Shown here piece by piece: positions 33,067-42,204 of a stretch of 42,232 bases of DNA (within the stretch, counting starts at the first letter, position 1; each line of letters begins with the position of its first letter). Position numbers and translations under genes: made by a program. The notes beneath the pieces were generated by a model that was given only the letters and a program-made list of their open reading frames with translations, did not search any database and had not been told where the DNA came from. The stretch comes from an uncultured Bacteroidales bacterium (lineage in GTDB: Bacteria; Bacteroidota; Bacteroidia; Bacteroidales; UBA932), in the NCBI GenBank assembly GCA_944323345.1, contig CALUSC010000014.1:1-42232 (forward strand), written 5' to 3'.

Positions 33067-36000
33067 ATGAGCAAGCGAATAAATATCGGAAACAGCAGAA
33101 TCCTCATTCTGGACGGTGCGATGGGCACCATGATCCAGAAATACTCCCCTGCCGCCGACGGGAACAATGACAGGCTGAATCTGGACAGTCCGGACACAAT
33201 CACCAGAATCCATGAGGAATACATTGAGGCCGGGGCCGACATCATTGAAACCAACACATTCAGTTCCAACAGGATATCACAGAACGAATACGGGCTCGGC
33301 GAAAAAGCTGCAGAGATGGCTTACGCCGGCGCCTGCATCGCACGCAAGACTGCTGACAAATATGCCTCCGCAGGACGGAAAGTATATGTCGCCGGAAGCG
33401 TAGGCCCTACTTCAAAATCATTGTCCCTCTCCCCTGATGCTGGAGATCCCTCTTTCAGACAATACAGCTTCGACGACATTGCGGCAGCATACAAAGAGCA
33501 TATAGGGGCACTGGTCAGAGGCGGAGCCGACATGATTCTCATCGAGACCTGTTTCGACGCATTGAATGTCAAGGCTGCTTTATATGCATTAACCGGACTG
33601 TTCCCTGAAAGGGATTTTCCGGTCATGATATCGGTTTCTGTCGGAGACAAAAGCGGAAGGACACTTACCGGCCAGACTCTCGAAGCTTTCTATACTGCAG
33701 TAAGACATTATCCGCTGATGTCATTCGGACTGAACTGCTCGCTGGGTGCAGAAGGACTTACCCCTCTTCTGAGGGAGGTGGCATCATTCGCCAAATGCGC
33801 CGTAAGTTGCTATCCTAACGCCGGACTGCCGAACGAACTCGGAAACTATGACGAGTCTCCGGAAAAAATGGCTGCTGACATGAAGTCAATGGCATCGGAA
33901 GGCCTTCTGAACATAGCCGGAGGATGCTGCGGAACGACACCTGCCCATATCAGGGCAATAGCGGAAGCCCTGAAAGGTATCGCTCCACGGGAAATACCAT
34001 CCGACGACGGGCACGAACCGCTGAAGTTGAGCGGACTGGAAACTGTCACCATAGACGTCGCACGGAACAGATTCACGAATATCGGGGAAAGGACAAACGT
34101 GGCCGGATCGCGGAAATTCGCAAGGCTGATATCTGAGAAAAAATACGATGAAGCCCTGTCGGTAGCGGCCGGGCAGATAGAAGACGGGGCCACTGTCATA
34201 GACATAAGCCTGGACGATGCCATGCTGGACAGTGAAAAAGAGATGACCGTATTCACCCGGCACATTTCGAATGACCCTAATGTGGCCAGGGCTGCACTGA
34301 TGATAGATTCATCGCACGAAAAGACTCTTCTGGCCGGACTGAAGAATGCCCAGGGAAAATCTGTCGTAAACTCGATAAGCCTGAAGGACGGGGAAGCGGA
34401 ATTCGTCAGGAAGGCAAAAGAAATCAATGCTCTTGGGGCTGCTATGGTAGTCATGGCATTCGATGAAAAAGGCCAGGCCACTGACTTCGACAGAAAGACG
34501 GAAATCTGCGGCCGTGCTTACAGACTGCTGACAGAGGCCGGCATACCGTCCCATGACATCATTTTCGATGTCAATGTACTTTCCGTGGCTACTGGAATTG
34601 AAGAACATTCCAGATACGCAGTAGATTTCATAGATGCCGTCCGCTGGATAAAGCAGAATCTGCCTGGGGCGCTTACATCAGGAGGTATATCCAACCTGTC
34701 TTTCGCATTCCGCGGGAACAACAAGGTCAGGGAAGCCATGCATTCGGCATTCCTGTACCACGCCATCAAGGCAGGACTCGACATGGCTATCGTGAATCCG
34801 TCGATGCTGGAAGTCTATGATGACATCGAACCTGAACTGTTGCAGCGGATAGAGGATGTGATATTCGACAGGAGAAAAGATGCCACGGACAGACTGATAG
34901 AACTGGCCTCTCGCATAGCCGAAGAAAACCGGAAAGACGGCACCGGAGCATTATCTTCCGGACCGGAAGCATCTGACGCCGGCAACGGCGGTTCCGCTGA
35001 AGACAGACTCGTCAAGGCCCTCATAAAAGGCACGCAGTCAAATCTCGAATCCGACCTGATGACTGTCCTGAAAGAAAAAGGAAGTGCCGTAAAAGTAATA
35101 GAGGAAACCCTGATGTCCGGCATGGAAACCGTAGGCGAATATTTCGGTCAGGGAAAAATGTTCCTTCCACAGGTAGTAAAGTCTGCGAAAATAATGAAAG
35201 AAGCCGTGGAAATCCTTCAGCCGTTCATGACGGAAGAGGCGGCAGCAGACGGTGATCCGAGCCGGAAAAGACCGAAAATAGTAATCGCAACTGTAAAGGG
35301 AGATGTACACGACATAGGAAAGAATATCACTGCAATAGTCCTGAGCTGTAACGGTTTCGATATCACGGATCTGGGTGTAATGGCAGAAAAGGAAAAAATT
35401 CTGGATACTGCCCAGGCGGAAGGAGCGGACATTGTAGCAGTCAGCGGGCTGATTACTCCTTCGCTCTATCAGATGGAAGAAATCTGCAGGGAAATGTCAA
35501 AGCGGGAAATGACCGTTCCGCTTTTCATCGGAGGAGCTACGACTTCCGCATTGCATACGGCAGTAAAACTGGCTCCGTTATATGATTATGTCTTCTATGG
35601 TCCCGATGCCTCCGCCAGTGCCGTAATGGCCAAAAGATATATGATGGACAGGGACAAGTTCATAGCCGAAGAACACGGAAAACAGGAGAAACTGAGGCTT
35701 CTGTACAGGAGCAACGGCAGAAACAAGGAAACGGCTCCGCCTCCGAGATTCCGGAAAGAAAGCTACCTGAGACCTCGGGAGATATCCCTGACATCTGTCC
35801 CTGCTGAAGAAATAAAGGCAGATGAATTAATGCCTTACTTCGACTGGAAACTGTTCTATCTGATATGTCGCATCAAGGATACATCGGGTGAAGCGGCGCA
35901 GGAACTCAGGACAGAAGCGCTTGCGAAAATCAGGGAAATGCAGGATAAGGAAAGCCTGAAAATCATGGCCGCTCTGGAATTTTTCGAAGCCTGGTCGGAA

Positions 36001-36573
36001 AACGACACGGTCTTCATGGAAAAAAACGGGGAAAAATTCAGCATCCCAATGCTTCGGCAGGAAACAGCCTCCGTACTGAAAAACGGAGAAAAAGCATGTC
36101 TGTCGCTCGCCGATTTCGTGCCGCTTGCAGATTACGGGACAAGGTCTGTCTGCGGACTGTTCGCAGTCAGCGCGGACACTGCAGTGAAGCAAGACCTGAC
36201 GGGCCAGGCTATTCTGGATACTCTGGCAGAAGCGGCATCTTCATGGCTCGACAGGAAAATTGCAGATTCCGTACATTCGGACGGGATGAAAATAATCAAG
36301 CCTGCGGCCGGATATTCATGTTTTCCGGACCACTCTGTGAAAGCCGATATCCTGAAACATTTGAAAAGTCCGGAAAAACTCGGTATATTGCTGAGTGAAA
36401 GCTACGGCATGACACCTGATGCATCGATATGCGGGATGGTATTCATTCATCCGCACGCATGCTACCCGGACATTCGTCACATAAGCGAGGGTCAGTTCAC
36501 GGACTATTGCCGCAGGAGGGAGTTAGATATTGAGCAGGGCCGTATCCTGCTGGGACATCTCATTGACCGGTAA
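33067..36573 (+). CDS. metH: Cobalamin-dependent methionine synthase
   Basis: MetH methylates homocysteine to methionine using methylcobalamin recharged by methyltetrahydrofolate. The 1168-aa protein has all four modules. The homocysteine module (about 1-300) has zinc cysteines Cys224, Cys287 and Cys288. The folate module (about 330-620) has RTNVAGSRKFARLI. The B12 module has VKGDVHDIGKNI with His748 as the cobalt ligand. The AdoMet reactivation module (about 905-1168) has KPAAGYSCFPDHS and ESYGMTPDASICG. It is about 60 residues shorter than the E. coli enzyme, with the loss in the reactivation module. The usual RPAxGY arginine is lysine here. metF follows, forming a methyl-transfer pair. A terminator sits just upstream. 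Confidence 0.96.
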   Translation: MSKRINIGNSRILILDGAMGTMIQKYSPAADGNNDRLNLDSPDTITRIHEEYIEAGADIIETNTFSSNRISQNEYGLGEKAAEMAYAGACIARKTADKYASAGRKVYVAGSVGPTSKSLSLSPDAGDPSFRQYSFDDIAAAYKEHIGALVRGGADMILIETCFDALNVKAALYALTGLFPERDFPVMISVSVGDKSGRTLTGQTLEAFYTAVRHYPLMSFGLNCSLGAEGLTPLLREVASFAKCAVSCYPNAGLPNELGNYDESPEKMAADMKSMASEGLLNIAGGCCGTTPAHIRAIAEALKGIAPREIPSDDGHEPLKLSGLETVTIDVARNRFTNIGERTNVAGSRKFARLISEKKYDEALSVAAGQIEDGATVIDISLDDAMLDSEKEMTVFTRHISNDPNVARAALMIDSSHEKTLLAGLKNAQGKSVVNSISLKDGEAEFVRKAKEINALGAAMVVMAFDEKGQATDFDRKTEICGRAYRLLTEAGIPSHDIIFDVNVLSVATGIEEHSRYAVDFIDAVRWIKQNLPGALTSGGISNLSFAFRGNNKVREAMHSAFLYHAIKAGLDMAIVNPSMLEVYDDIEPELLQRIEDVIFDRRKDATDRLIELASRIAEENRKDGTGALSSGPEASDAGNGGSAEDRLVKALIKGTQSNLESDLMTVLKEKGSAVKVIEETLMSGMETVGEYFGQGKMFLPQVVKSAKIMKEAVEILQPFMTEEAAADGDPSRKRPKIVIATVKGDVHDIGKNITAIVLSCNGFDITDLGVMAEKEKILDTAQAEGADIVAVSGLITPSLYQMEEICREMSKREMTVPLFIGGATTSALHTAVKLAPLYDYVFYGPDASASAVMAKRYMMDRDKFIAEEHGKQEKLRLLYRSNGRNKETAPPPRFRKESYLRPREISLTSVPAEEIKADELMPYFDWKLFYLICRIKDTSGEAAQELRTEALAKIREMQDKESLKIMAALEFFEAWSENDTVFMEKNGEKFSIPMLRQETASVLKNGEKACLSLADFVPLADYGTRSVCGLFAVSADTAVKQDLTGQAILDTLAEAASSWLDRKIADSVHSDGMKIIKPAAGYSCFPDHSVKADILKHLKSPEKLGILLSESYGMTPDASICGMVFIHPHACYPDIRHISEGQFTDYCRRRELDIEQGRILLGHLIDR

Positions 36574-36601
36574 CCAGTCCGGTCCTAAAACAGATATTGG
36601 A

Positions 36602-37525
36602 ATGAAGATTCGAGACATATTGAAAGGCAGCGCCAAGCCTTTTCCGTCACTGGAAATAGTACCTCCGATGAAAGGGATAACAAACAGAGAACTCATAGAA
36701 TCCGTAAAACCTTTCATGGAATTCAGTCCCAGGTACATCAACGTGACTTGCCATCGTGATGAATATGAGTTCCGGGAAGAGCCGGACGGAACGTTTTCCA
36801 GACATCTGGTCAGAAACAAGGTCAGCGAAGTGGCCGTCTGCAGTGCCATCATGGCCGCATACAAGATAGATGTCGTACCGCACATGATCTGCGGAGGCAA
36901 TACTGCGGACGAGATCGACAACAAGCTGAGCGATTTGAAATTTCTCGGAATAGAGAATATCATGGCACTGCGCGGGGACTGCATTGTAGGAGAAAAAAGA
37001 TTCGTTCCAGCAGAAAGAGGATACAGGTATGCCAGCGAACTCGTGGAAGCGATATGCGCATTCGAAAAAGGTTCCGATCTCTTCAGCATCGGGGTCGGAG
37101 GCTATCCGGAAAAGCATTTCGAGGCCCCGAATATCGAAACTGACATAGAAAATCTGAAAAGGAAAGTGGATGCCGGAGCAGACTATATCATCACGCAAAT
37201 GTTTTTCGACAACACAGTATTCTATGAGTATGTCCGCAAATGCAGGGAAGCCGGAATAACTGTTCCCATAATCCCCGGACTGAAGCCTATTACAACTGCC
37301 CGGCAGGTGTCTCTTCTTCCTGAATCATTCTCCATAGACATCCCCGTGGAATTGACGTCCGAAATCCGCTCTGCCGGAGACAACAGGGAAGCCATATACC
37401 AGATAGGGACCGACTGGTGCATAGCCCAGTGCCGTGACCTGCTGGCCCATGGAGTTCCTGCCGTGCATTTCTACACCATGGGGAAAGCCGGAAACATAGT
37501 CAGGATTCTGCGCGAAGCATTCTGA
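36602..37525 (+). CDS. metF: Methylenetetrahydrofolate reductase
   Basis: MetF reduces 5,10-methylene- to 5-methyltetrahydrofolate and supplies the methyl donor for MetH. The 307-aa TIM-barrel protein has an N-terminal LEIVPPMKG (about 19-27, where most members have FEFFPPK), NVTCHRDE (about 46-53), IMALRGDCI (about 120-128) and GGYPEKH (about 158-164). The segment QMFFDNTVFYEYV and PIIPGLKPI near the C-terminal half is also typical. The start is the ATG at 36602, 28 bp after the metH stop; an upstream in-frame ATG at 36530 inside metH would add 24 unconserved residues. Confidence 0.94.
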   Translation: MKIRDILKGSAKPFPSLEIVPPMKGITNRELIESVKPFMEFSPRYINVTCHRDEYEFREEPDGTFSRHLVRNKVSEVAVCSAIMAAYKIDVVPHMICGGNTADEIDNKLSDLKFLGIENIMALRGDCIVGEKRFVPAERGYRYASELVEAICAFEKGSDLFSIGVGGYPEKHFEAPNIETDIENLKRKVDAGADYIITQMFFDNTVFYEYVRKCREAGITVPIIPGLKPITTARQVSLLPESFSIDIPVELTSEIRSAGDNREAIYQIGTDWCIAQCRDLLAHGVPAVHFYTMGKAGNIVRILREAF

Positions 37526-37539
37526 CCGCACCGGAATCC

Positions 37540-37576
37540 TGGACGGATACCGTCCACCCAGTCACCGGATATTTTT
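37540..37576 (+). terminator. Probable terminator after metF
   Basis: A perfect 7-bp hairpin, TGGACGG/CCGTCCA around ATA (37540-37556), is flanked by CCGG at 37531-37534 and 37565-37568. These can extend the stem, and ATTTTT (37571-37576) follows. It lies 15 bp beyond the metF stop codon. Confidence 0.5.
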
Positions 37577-37623
37577 GGCCTGCGATTTGTTAGACAAACT
37601 GTATCATATCTGAAAACAATTAT

Positions 37624-37631
37624 TAACTTTG
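37624..37631 (+). promoter_or_regulatory. -7 box of the V/A-type ATPase operon
   Basis: TAACTTTG matches TAnnTTTG, 55 bp upstream of the first gene of the operon. No good -33 TTTG is present at the usual distance. Confidence 0.5.
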
Positions 37632-37686
37632 TTAGGATATTGCAGAACCGCACTGACACGATTATAACTAAAGATCAATATACATT

Positions 37687-38301
37687 ATGCAGAACAAATT
37701 GCAGGAGCTGACAGACAAACTCTACAATGAAGGTCTGTCGAAAGGGAAGCAGGAAGGGGAAGCCATCCTGAACGAAGCCAAGGCACAGGCTGAGGACATC
37801 ATAGCGAAAGCAAAAGGTGAGGCATCCGGAATTCTCGCCCAAGCTGAAAAAGAAGCCGAGGAGATGAAGTCCAAGGTCACGGGAGACCTGAAGATGGCGG
37901 CCGGACAGTGCATAGCGGCCACCAAGCAGGAAATCGAGAACCTGCTTGTCAGCAAAGTGTCTGACAAAGACATAACCGGAGCTCTGACATCTGCCGATTT
38001 CGTAAAGCAAGTCATAACTGCCGCTGTCAAAGCTTTCGATCCTGCATCTTCAGAGCCTGCAGATCTCAGTATAGTGCTTCCTGAATCATTGAAAGAAAAA
38101 GTGGAGCCTTTCCTGCGCAAGGAACTGGCCGCGTCGCTCAATGCGAAAGTCGAAGCCAGTTTCTCCAAAAAGGTAAACGGAGGCTTCACGATAGGGCCGA
38201 AAGGGGAAGGCTGGTTCGTCAGCTTCACTGACGAGACATTCAAAGAGCTTATGTCTGAATATCTGAGGCCGGCCGCCAGGAAGATACTTTTCGGCGAATA
38301 G
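37687..38301 (+). CDS. atpE: V/A-type ATP synthase subunit E
   Basis: The 204-aa subunit E forms the peripheral stalk of V/A-type ATPases. The N-terminal half is a long charged helix rich in Lys, Glu and Ala (about 1-75, with repeated EAKAQAEDIIAKAKGEA-type heptads) and the C-terminal half is a globular beta-alpha domain ending in KVNGGFTIGPKGEGWFVSFTDETFKELM. It is the first gene of the operon. The next start is 4 bp after its stop codon. The family call is supported by both sequence style and gene order. Confidence 0.88.
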   Translation: MQNKLQELTDKLYNEGLSKGKQEGEAILNEAKAQAEDIIAKAKGEASGILAQAEKEAEEMKSKVTGDLKMAAGQCIAATKQEIENLLVSKVSDKDITGALTSADFVKQVITAAVKAFDPASSEPADLSIVLPESLKEKVEPFLRKELAASLNAKVEASFSKKVNGGFTIGPKGEGWFVSFTDETFKELMSEYLRPAARKILFGE

Positions 38302-38305
38302 GAAG

Positions 38306-38926
38306 ATGAACAACTATTATTACATCATTGCGGGGCTTCCCGACCTCTCCAAGGACTGGGTCCGCGGGGAAAAGGATGCTGACGCCATACTGGGTGAAAT
38401 CAAGGAGCAATGCTCCGCCAGGGACAGGACTGTCATCGGATTCCTGGAAAAAGGCTATGTGGACGAAGAGCTCACGCCAGAATTCTATGCCGAGGCTTCA
38501 GGATCCCGGAACAGGTTCATACGCGAGTGGTTCCAGTTCGATCTGGCAGTCAGGAATGCAAAGGTGAAATACCTGAACAATGCTCTCGGAAGAGACAGCG
38601 GGAAAGATGTCATCTATCTGAAGGATGACGAAGGCATTGCCCGTGAGGGCACCTGGGAATTCGAGGAAGAAGGCAAGCTGGAGCTGATTCTCGAAGGGAA
38701 AGACATCCTGGCGAGGGAAAAGGGAATCGACGACCTGTATTGGGCGAAAGCAGATGAACTGGCGGTGTTCCACTATTTCGATCTCACGGTGATACTCAGT
38801 TTCATCGTGAAGCTGAAGCTCATAGACAGGTGGATGAAACTGGACGAAGCCACAGGCCGCGAGATGTTCAGGGAACTGGTGGATGAAGTGCGCGGCACAT
38901 TCAAGGGTGTCGAATACGCCGGCTGA
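38306..38926 (+). CDS. DUF2764 protein, in the place of V/A-ATPase subunit C
   Basis: A 206-aa, mostly helical soluble protein. The N terminus MNNYYYIIAGLPDLSKDW is typical of DUF2764. Gene order (E, this gene, A, B) puts it where subunit C is found in other V/A-type operons, and its size and helical, acidic composition fit a central-stalk adaptor to the membrane ring. DUF2764 is thought to replace subunit C in Bacteroidota; sequence likeness to subunit C is too weak to see by eye, so that is inference from position. Confidence 0.8.
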   Translation: MNNYYYIIAGLPDLSKDWVRGEKDADAILGEIKEQCSARDRTVIGFLEKGYVDEELTPEFYAEASGSRNRFIREWFQFDLAVRNAKVKYLNNALGRDSGKDVIYLKDDEGIAREGTWEFEEEGKLELILEGKDILAREKGIDDLYWAKADELAVFHYFDLTVILSFIVKLKLIDRWMKLDEATGREMFRELVDEVRGTFKGVEYAG

Positions 38927-38961
38927 TATCTATAATTTTGATAATCAATAAAAATCAACAT

Positions 38962-40713
38962 ATGAAAAGTACAGGAAAGGTTACAGGTATCGTTTCCAAT
39001 CTCGTCACGGTGGAGACAAACGGCCCGGTGTCGCAGAATGAGCTGTGCTATGTGGCTTCCGGAGACACCAAGCTGATGGCTGAAGTCATCAAGGTCAACG
39101 GAAAATATGCCGCCATCCAGGTTTTCGAGAGCACCAGAGGCCTGAAGAACGGGAATGAGGTGGAATTTGAGGGCAAGATGCTGGAGGCCACTCTCGGTCC
39201 TGGTCTTTTGTCCAGCTGCTACGACGGTCTGCAGAATGACCTGACGACCATGACAGGAGTATTCCTCAAAAAAGGAGAGTATACAAAGCCTCTGGACGAG
39301 GAGAAGCTGTGGGACTACACCCCGATAGCAAAGCCGGGAGACAAGGTAGCGGCCGCAGACTGGCTCGGGGAGGTCAAGGAAGGCTGGCTGCCTCATAAAA
39401 TCATGGTGCCGTTCTCTTTCAAAGGAGAATACACGGTGAAGTCGGCGGCCCCTGCAGGCCAATACAATATCAACCATACCATCGCTGTCCTGACAAATGA
39501 GGCAGGAGAAGATGTGAATGTCACCATGACGCAGAAATGGCCGGTGAAAGTGGCGATAAAGGCTTACAAGGAAAAGCCGAGGCCAAGCAGAATCATGGAG
39601 ACAGGAGTGCGTGTGATAGACACTCTCGATCCTATAGCGGAAGGTGGCACCGGCTTCATCCCAGGGCCTTTCGGCTGCGGAAAGACTGTGCTCCAGCACG
39701 CTATAGCCAAACAGGGAGATGCCGATGTGATAGTGATGGCAGCCTGCGGAGAGCGTGCCAACGAGGTCGTGGAAATCTTCACTGAATTCCCTGAGCTGAT
39801 AGACCCTCACACTGGGCGGCACCTGATGGAGCGCACCACTATAATATGCAACACCTCGAACATGCCTGTGGCGGCCCGTGAAGCCTCTGTGTATACGGCG
39901 ATGACCATCTGTGAATATTACAGGGCCATGGGGCTGAAAGTGCTGCTTCTGGCCGACTCCACATCACGGTGGGCGCAGGCGCTGAGGGAGATGAGCAACA
40001 GGATGGAGGAACTGCCTGGCGCAGACGCTTTCCCTGTAGACCTTTCCGCTATCATTTCCAGCTTCTACGCCCGCGCCGGCATGGTGATTCTGAACAACGG
40101 GCAGACAGGTTCTGTGACGTTCATAGGCACGGTCTCCCCTGCCGGAGGAAACCTGAAAGAGCCGGTGACCGAATCCACGAAGAAGGCCGCGCGCTGCTTC
40201 TATGCGCTGGAGCAGAAGAGGGCTGACCAGAAAAGATATCCTGCAGTGAATCCGATAGATTCATATTCGAAATATCTGGAATATCCTGAAATCCGGGAAT
40301 ATCTTTCCGAAAAAGTCGGGAAAGGATGGGCTGAAAAAGTCGAAAAGACGAAATATATCATCCGCAGAGGAAAAGAGGCGAATGACCAGATCAACATCCT
40401 GGGAGATGACGGCGTGCCTATGAGCTACCATGAATTGTTCTGGAAGTCAGAGCTGGTGGACTTCATCATTCTCCAGCAGGACGCATTCGACCCTGTGGAC
40501 AGCCTCACTCCTATGGAAAGGCAGGAATACATGCTGAACCTGGTTCTGGACATCTGTGACAGGAACTTCGAATTCGAGGACTTCGAACAGTGCCGGAATT
40601 TCTTCAAGGAGATGATAAACCTGCTCAAGCAGATGAACTATTCAGAGTTCAGAAGCGAGAATTTCAACAAATATCAGGAACAACTCAATAATCTTTTGAA
40701 CAATGGCAAATAA
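38962..40713 (+). CDS. atpA: V/A-type ATP synthase catalytic subunit A
   Basis: The 583-aa catalytic subunit has Walker A GPFGCGKT at 235-242, DVIVMAACGERANEVVEIF (catalytic glutamate region), and LLADSTSRWAQALREMSNRMEELPG with Walker B. The N-terminal beta-barrel begins at GKVTGIVSNLVTVE. The bulge domain typical of V/A-type A subunits (about 110-200) is present, which distinguishes it from F-type subunit beta. The ATG at 38962 is chosen; the TTG at 38938 would add eight unconserved residues. The stop overlaps the start of subunit B by 11 bp. The coupling ion, Na+ or H+, cannot be read because the K ring lies outside the window. Confidence 0.96.
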   Translation: MKSTGKVTGIVSNLVTVETNGPVSQNELCYVASGDTKLMAEVIKVNGKYAAIQVFESTRGLKNGNEVEFEGKMLEATLGPGLLSSCYDGLQNDLTTMTGVFLKKGEYTKPLDEEKLWDYTPIAKPGDKVAAADWLGEVKEGWLPHKIMVPFSFKGEYTVKSAAPAGQYNINHTIAVLTNEAGEDVNVTMTQKWPVKVAIKAYKEKPRPSRIMETGVRVIDTLDPIAEGGTGFIPGPFGCGKTVLQHAIAKQGDADVIVMAACGERANEVVEIFTEFPELIDPHTGRHLMERTTIICNTSNMPVAAREASVYTAMTICEYYRAMGLKVLLLADSTSRWAQALREMSNRMEELPGADAFPVDLSAIISSFYARAGMVILNNGQTGSVTFIGTVSPAGGNLKEPVTESTKKAARCFYALEQKRADQKRYPAVNPIDSYSKYLEYPEIREYLSEKVGKGWAEKVEKTKYIIRRGKEANDQINILGDDGVPMSYHELFWKSELVDFIILQQDAFDPVDSLTPMERQEYMLNLVLDICDRNFEFEDFEQCRNFFKEMINLLKQMNYSEFRSENFNKYQEQLNNLLNNGK

Positions 40714-42022
40714 GGCATTTCAGAAAGTATATACACAGCTGGAGTCCATCACCAAAGCCACAGTGTCGCTGAGGGCCAAGGGCGTTTCGAATGACGAGCT
40801 CGCCACAGTGGAGGGAAGGCTCGCCCAGGTAGTGAAGACCAAGGGCGACCTCGTCACGCTCCAGATATTCGCAGGGACAGAGGGTATACCTACGAATGCC
40901 GAAGTCGCATTCCTCGGTGAACCGCCTACACTTAAAGTCAGCGAAGAACTTGCTGGACGCTTCTTCAATGCTTACGGACAGCCTATAGACGGAGGCCCGG
41001 AAATAGAAGGGGAAAAAAGAGAGACAGGAGGACCTTCGGTCAATCCTTACAAGAGGCGCCAGCCATCTCAGCTGATCCCTACAGGCATTGCCGGAATCGA
41101 CCTGAACAATACCCTGGTGTCAGGACAGAAGATTCCTTTTTTCGCAGACCCTGACCAGCCATACAACAATGTGATGGCCCAGGTCGCCCTCAGGGCGGAT
41201 GTAGACAAAATCATCCTCGGTGGAATGGGACTGACAAACGATGACTACCTCTACTTCAGGCATGAATTCGAGAATGCGGGAGCACTGGACAAGATCATAA
41301 GTTTCGTGAACACCACGGAAGAACCGCCTGTGGAAAGGCTGCTGATTCCTGACATGGCCCTGACAGCGGCAGAATATTTCGCTGTGGACAAGAATGAGAA
41401 GGTGCTCGTACTGCTCACTGACATGACACTGTATGCAGATGCGCTGAGCATAGTCAGCAACCGTATGGACCAGATTCCTTCGAAGGACTCCATGCCAGGA
41501 TCATTGTATTCCGACCTTGCGAAAATCTACGAAAAAGCTGTACAGCTGCCGGCCGGAGGGTCTATCACCATCATAGCTGTGACCACCCTGAATGACGGAG
41601 ACATCACTCACGCCATTCCTGACAACACCGGATATATCACAGAAGGACAGCTTTACCTGCGCGCAGATCCTGATTCCGGAAAGATCATCATCGACCCGTT
41701 CCGTTCGCTTTCACGTCTGAAACAGCTGGTCATCGGCAAGCAGACACGTGAAGACCACAACCAGGTGATGAATGCCGGCGTCCGCCTGTACGCTGACGCG
41801 CAGAACGCGAAGACGAAGCTGGAGAACGGTTTCGACCTGAGCGACTATGATCTCCGCTGCCTGGATTATGCAAAGGAATACGCATCCAGACTGCTGGCTA
41901 TAGACGTGAACATAAAGATAGACGAGATGCTAGATACTGCATGGGAGCTGTTCGCCAAATATTTTACAAAGGCCGAAACCGGAATCAAGCAGAATTTGAT
42001 TGACAAGTACTGGCCTAATTGA
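40703..42022 (+). CDS. atpB: V/A-type ATP synthase subunit B
   Basis: The 439-aa non-catalytic subunit alternates with A in the head. It has no Walker A, as expected. LVSGQKIPFFADPDQPYNNVMAQV (about 144-167), VLVLLTDMTLYADALSIVSNRMDQIPS and LPAGGSITIIAVTTLNDGDITHAIPDNTGYI are family signatures. The C-terminal helical domain runs to the stop and lines up with full-length B subunits (about 430-470 aa). Subunit D normally follows directly; here the next 210 bp carry a repeat instead. Confidence 0.95.
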   Translation: MANKAFQKVYTQLESITKATVSLRAKGVSNDELATVEGRLAQVVKTKGDLVTLQIFAGTEGIPTNAEVAFLGEPPTLKVSEELAGRFFNAYGQPIDGGPEIEGEKRETGGPSVNPYKRRQPSQLIPTGIAGIDLNNTLVSGQKIPFFADPDQPYNNVMAQVALRADVDKIILGGMGLTNDDYLYFRHEFENAGALDKIISFVNTTEEPPVERLLIPDMALTAAEYFAVDKNEKVLVLLTDMTLYADALSIVSNRMDQIPSKDSMPGSLYSDLAKIYEKAVQLPAGGSITIIAVTTLNDGDITHAIPDNTGYITEGQLYLRADPDSGKIIIDPFRSLSRLKQLVIGKQTREDHNQVMNAGVRLYADAQNAKTKLENGFDLSDYDLRCLDYAKEYASRLLAIDVNIKIDEMLDTAWELFAKYFTKAETGIKQNLIDKYWPN

Positions 42023-42078
42023 AAAATATGGCGGTAATTTCTGCGTGGGGCTTCGCATCATCGGTCGGTCATACGGTG

Positions 42079-42106
42079 TATGAGGAGGCGCAGTACGACA
42101 CCGTAA
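42079..42106 (+). repeat. 28-bp direct repeat, copy 1
   Basis: A 28-bp unit that starts TATGAGGAGGCG and ends CCGTAA. It matches the unit at 42205-42232 at 26 of 28 positions. Read in the frame of the open stretch from 42019 it encodes YEEAQYDTV. Confidence 0.85.
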
Positions 42107-42204
42107 TTGCCAGAAAGTTTGTGAAACTACACTTTTTGGGTTATTTCGGGCCAGGACAAGGAATACAAGCGACGAATACCGGAGTTTACTTCCGTAAATG
42201 AGGA

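Noticed and set aside
42019-42201. Subunit D of the V/A-type ATPase or a real 60-aa protein
   Set aside because: The translation has no likeness to subunit D, starts with TTG over the atpB stop codon, and contains a repeat found again past its own stop codon.
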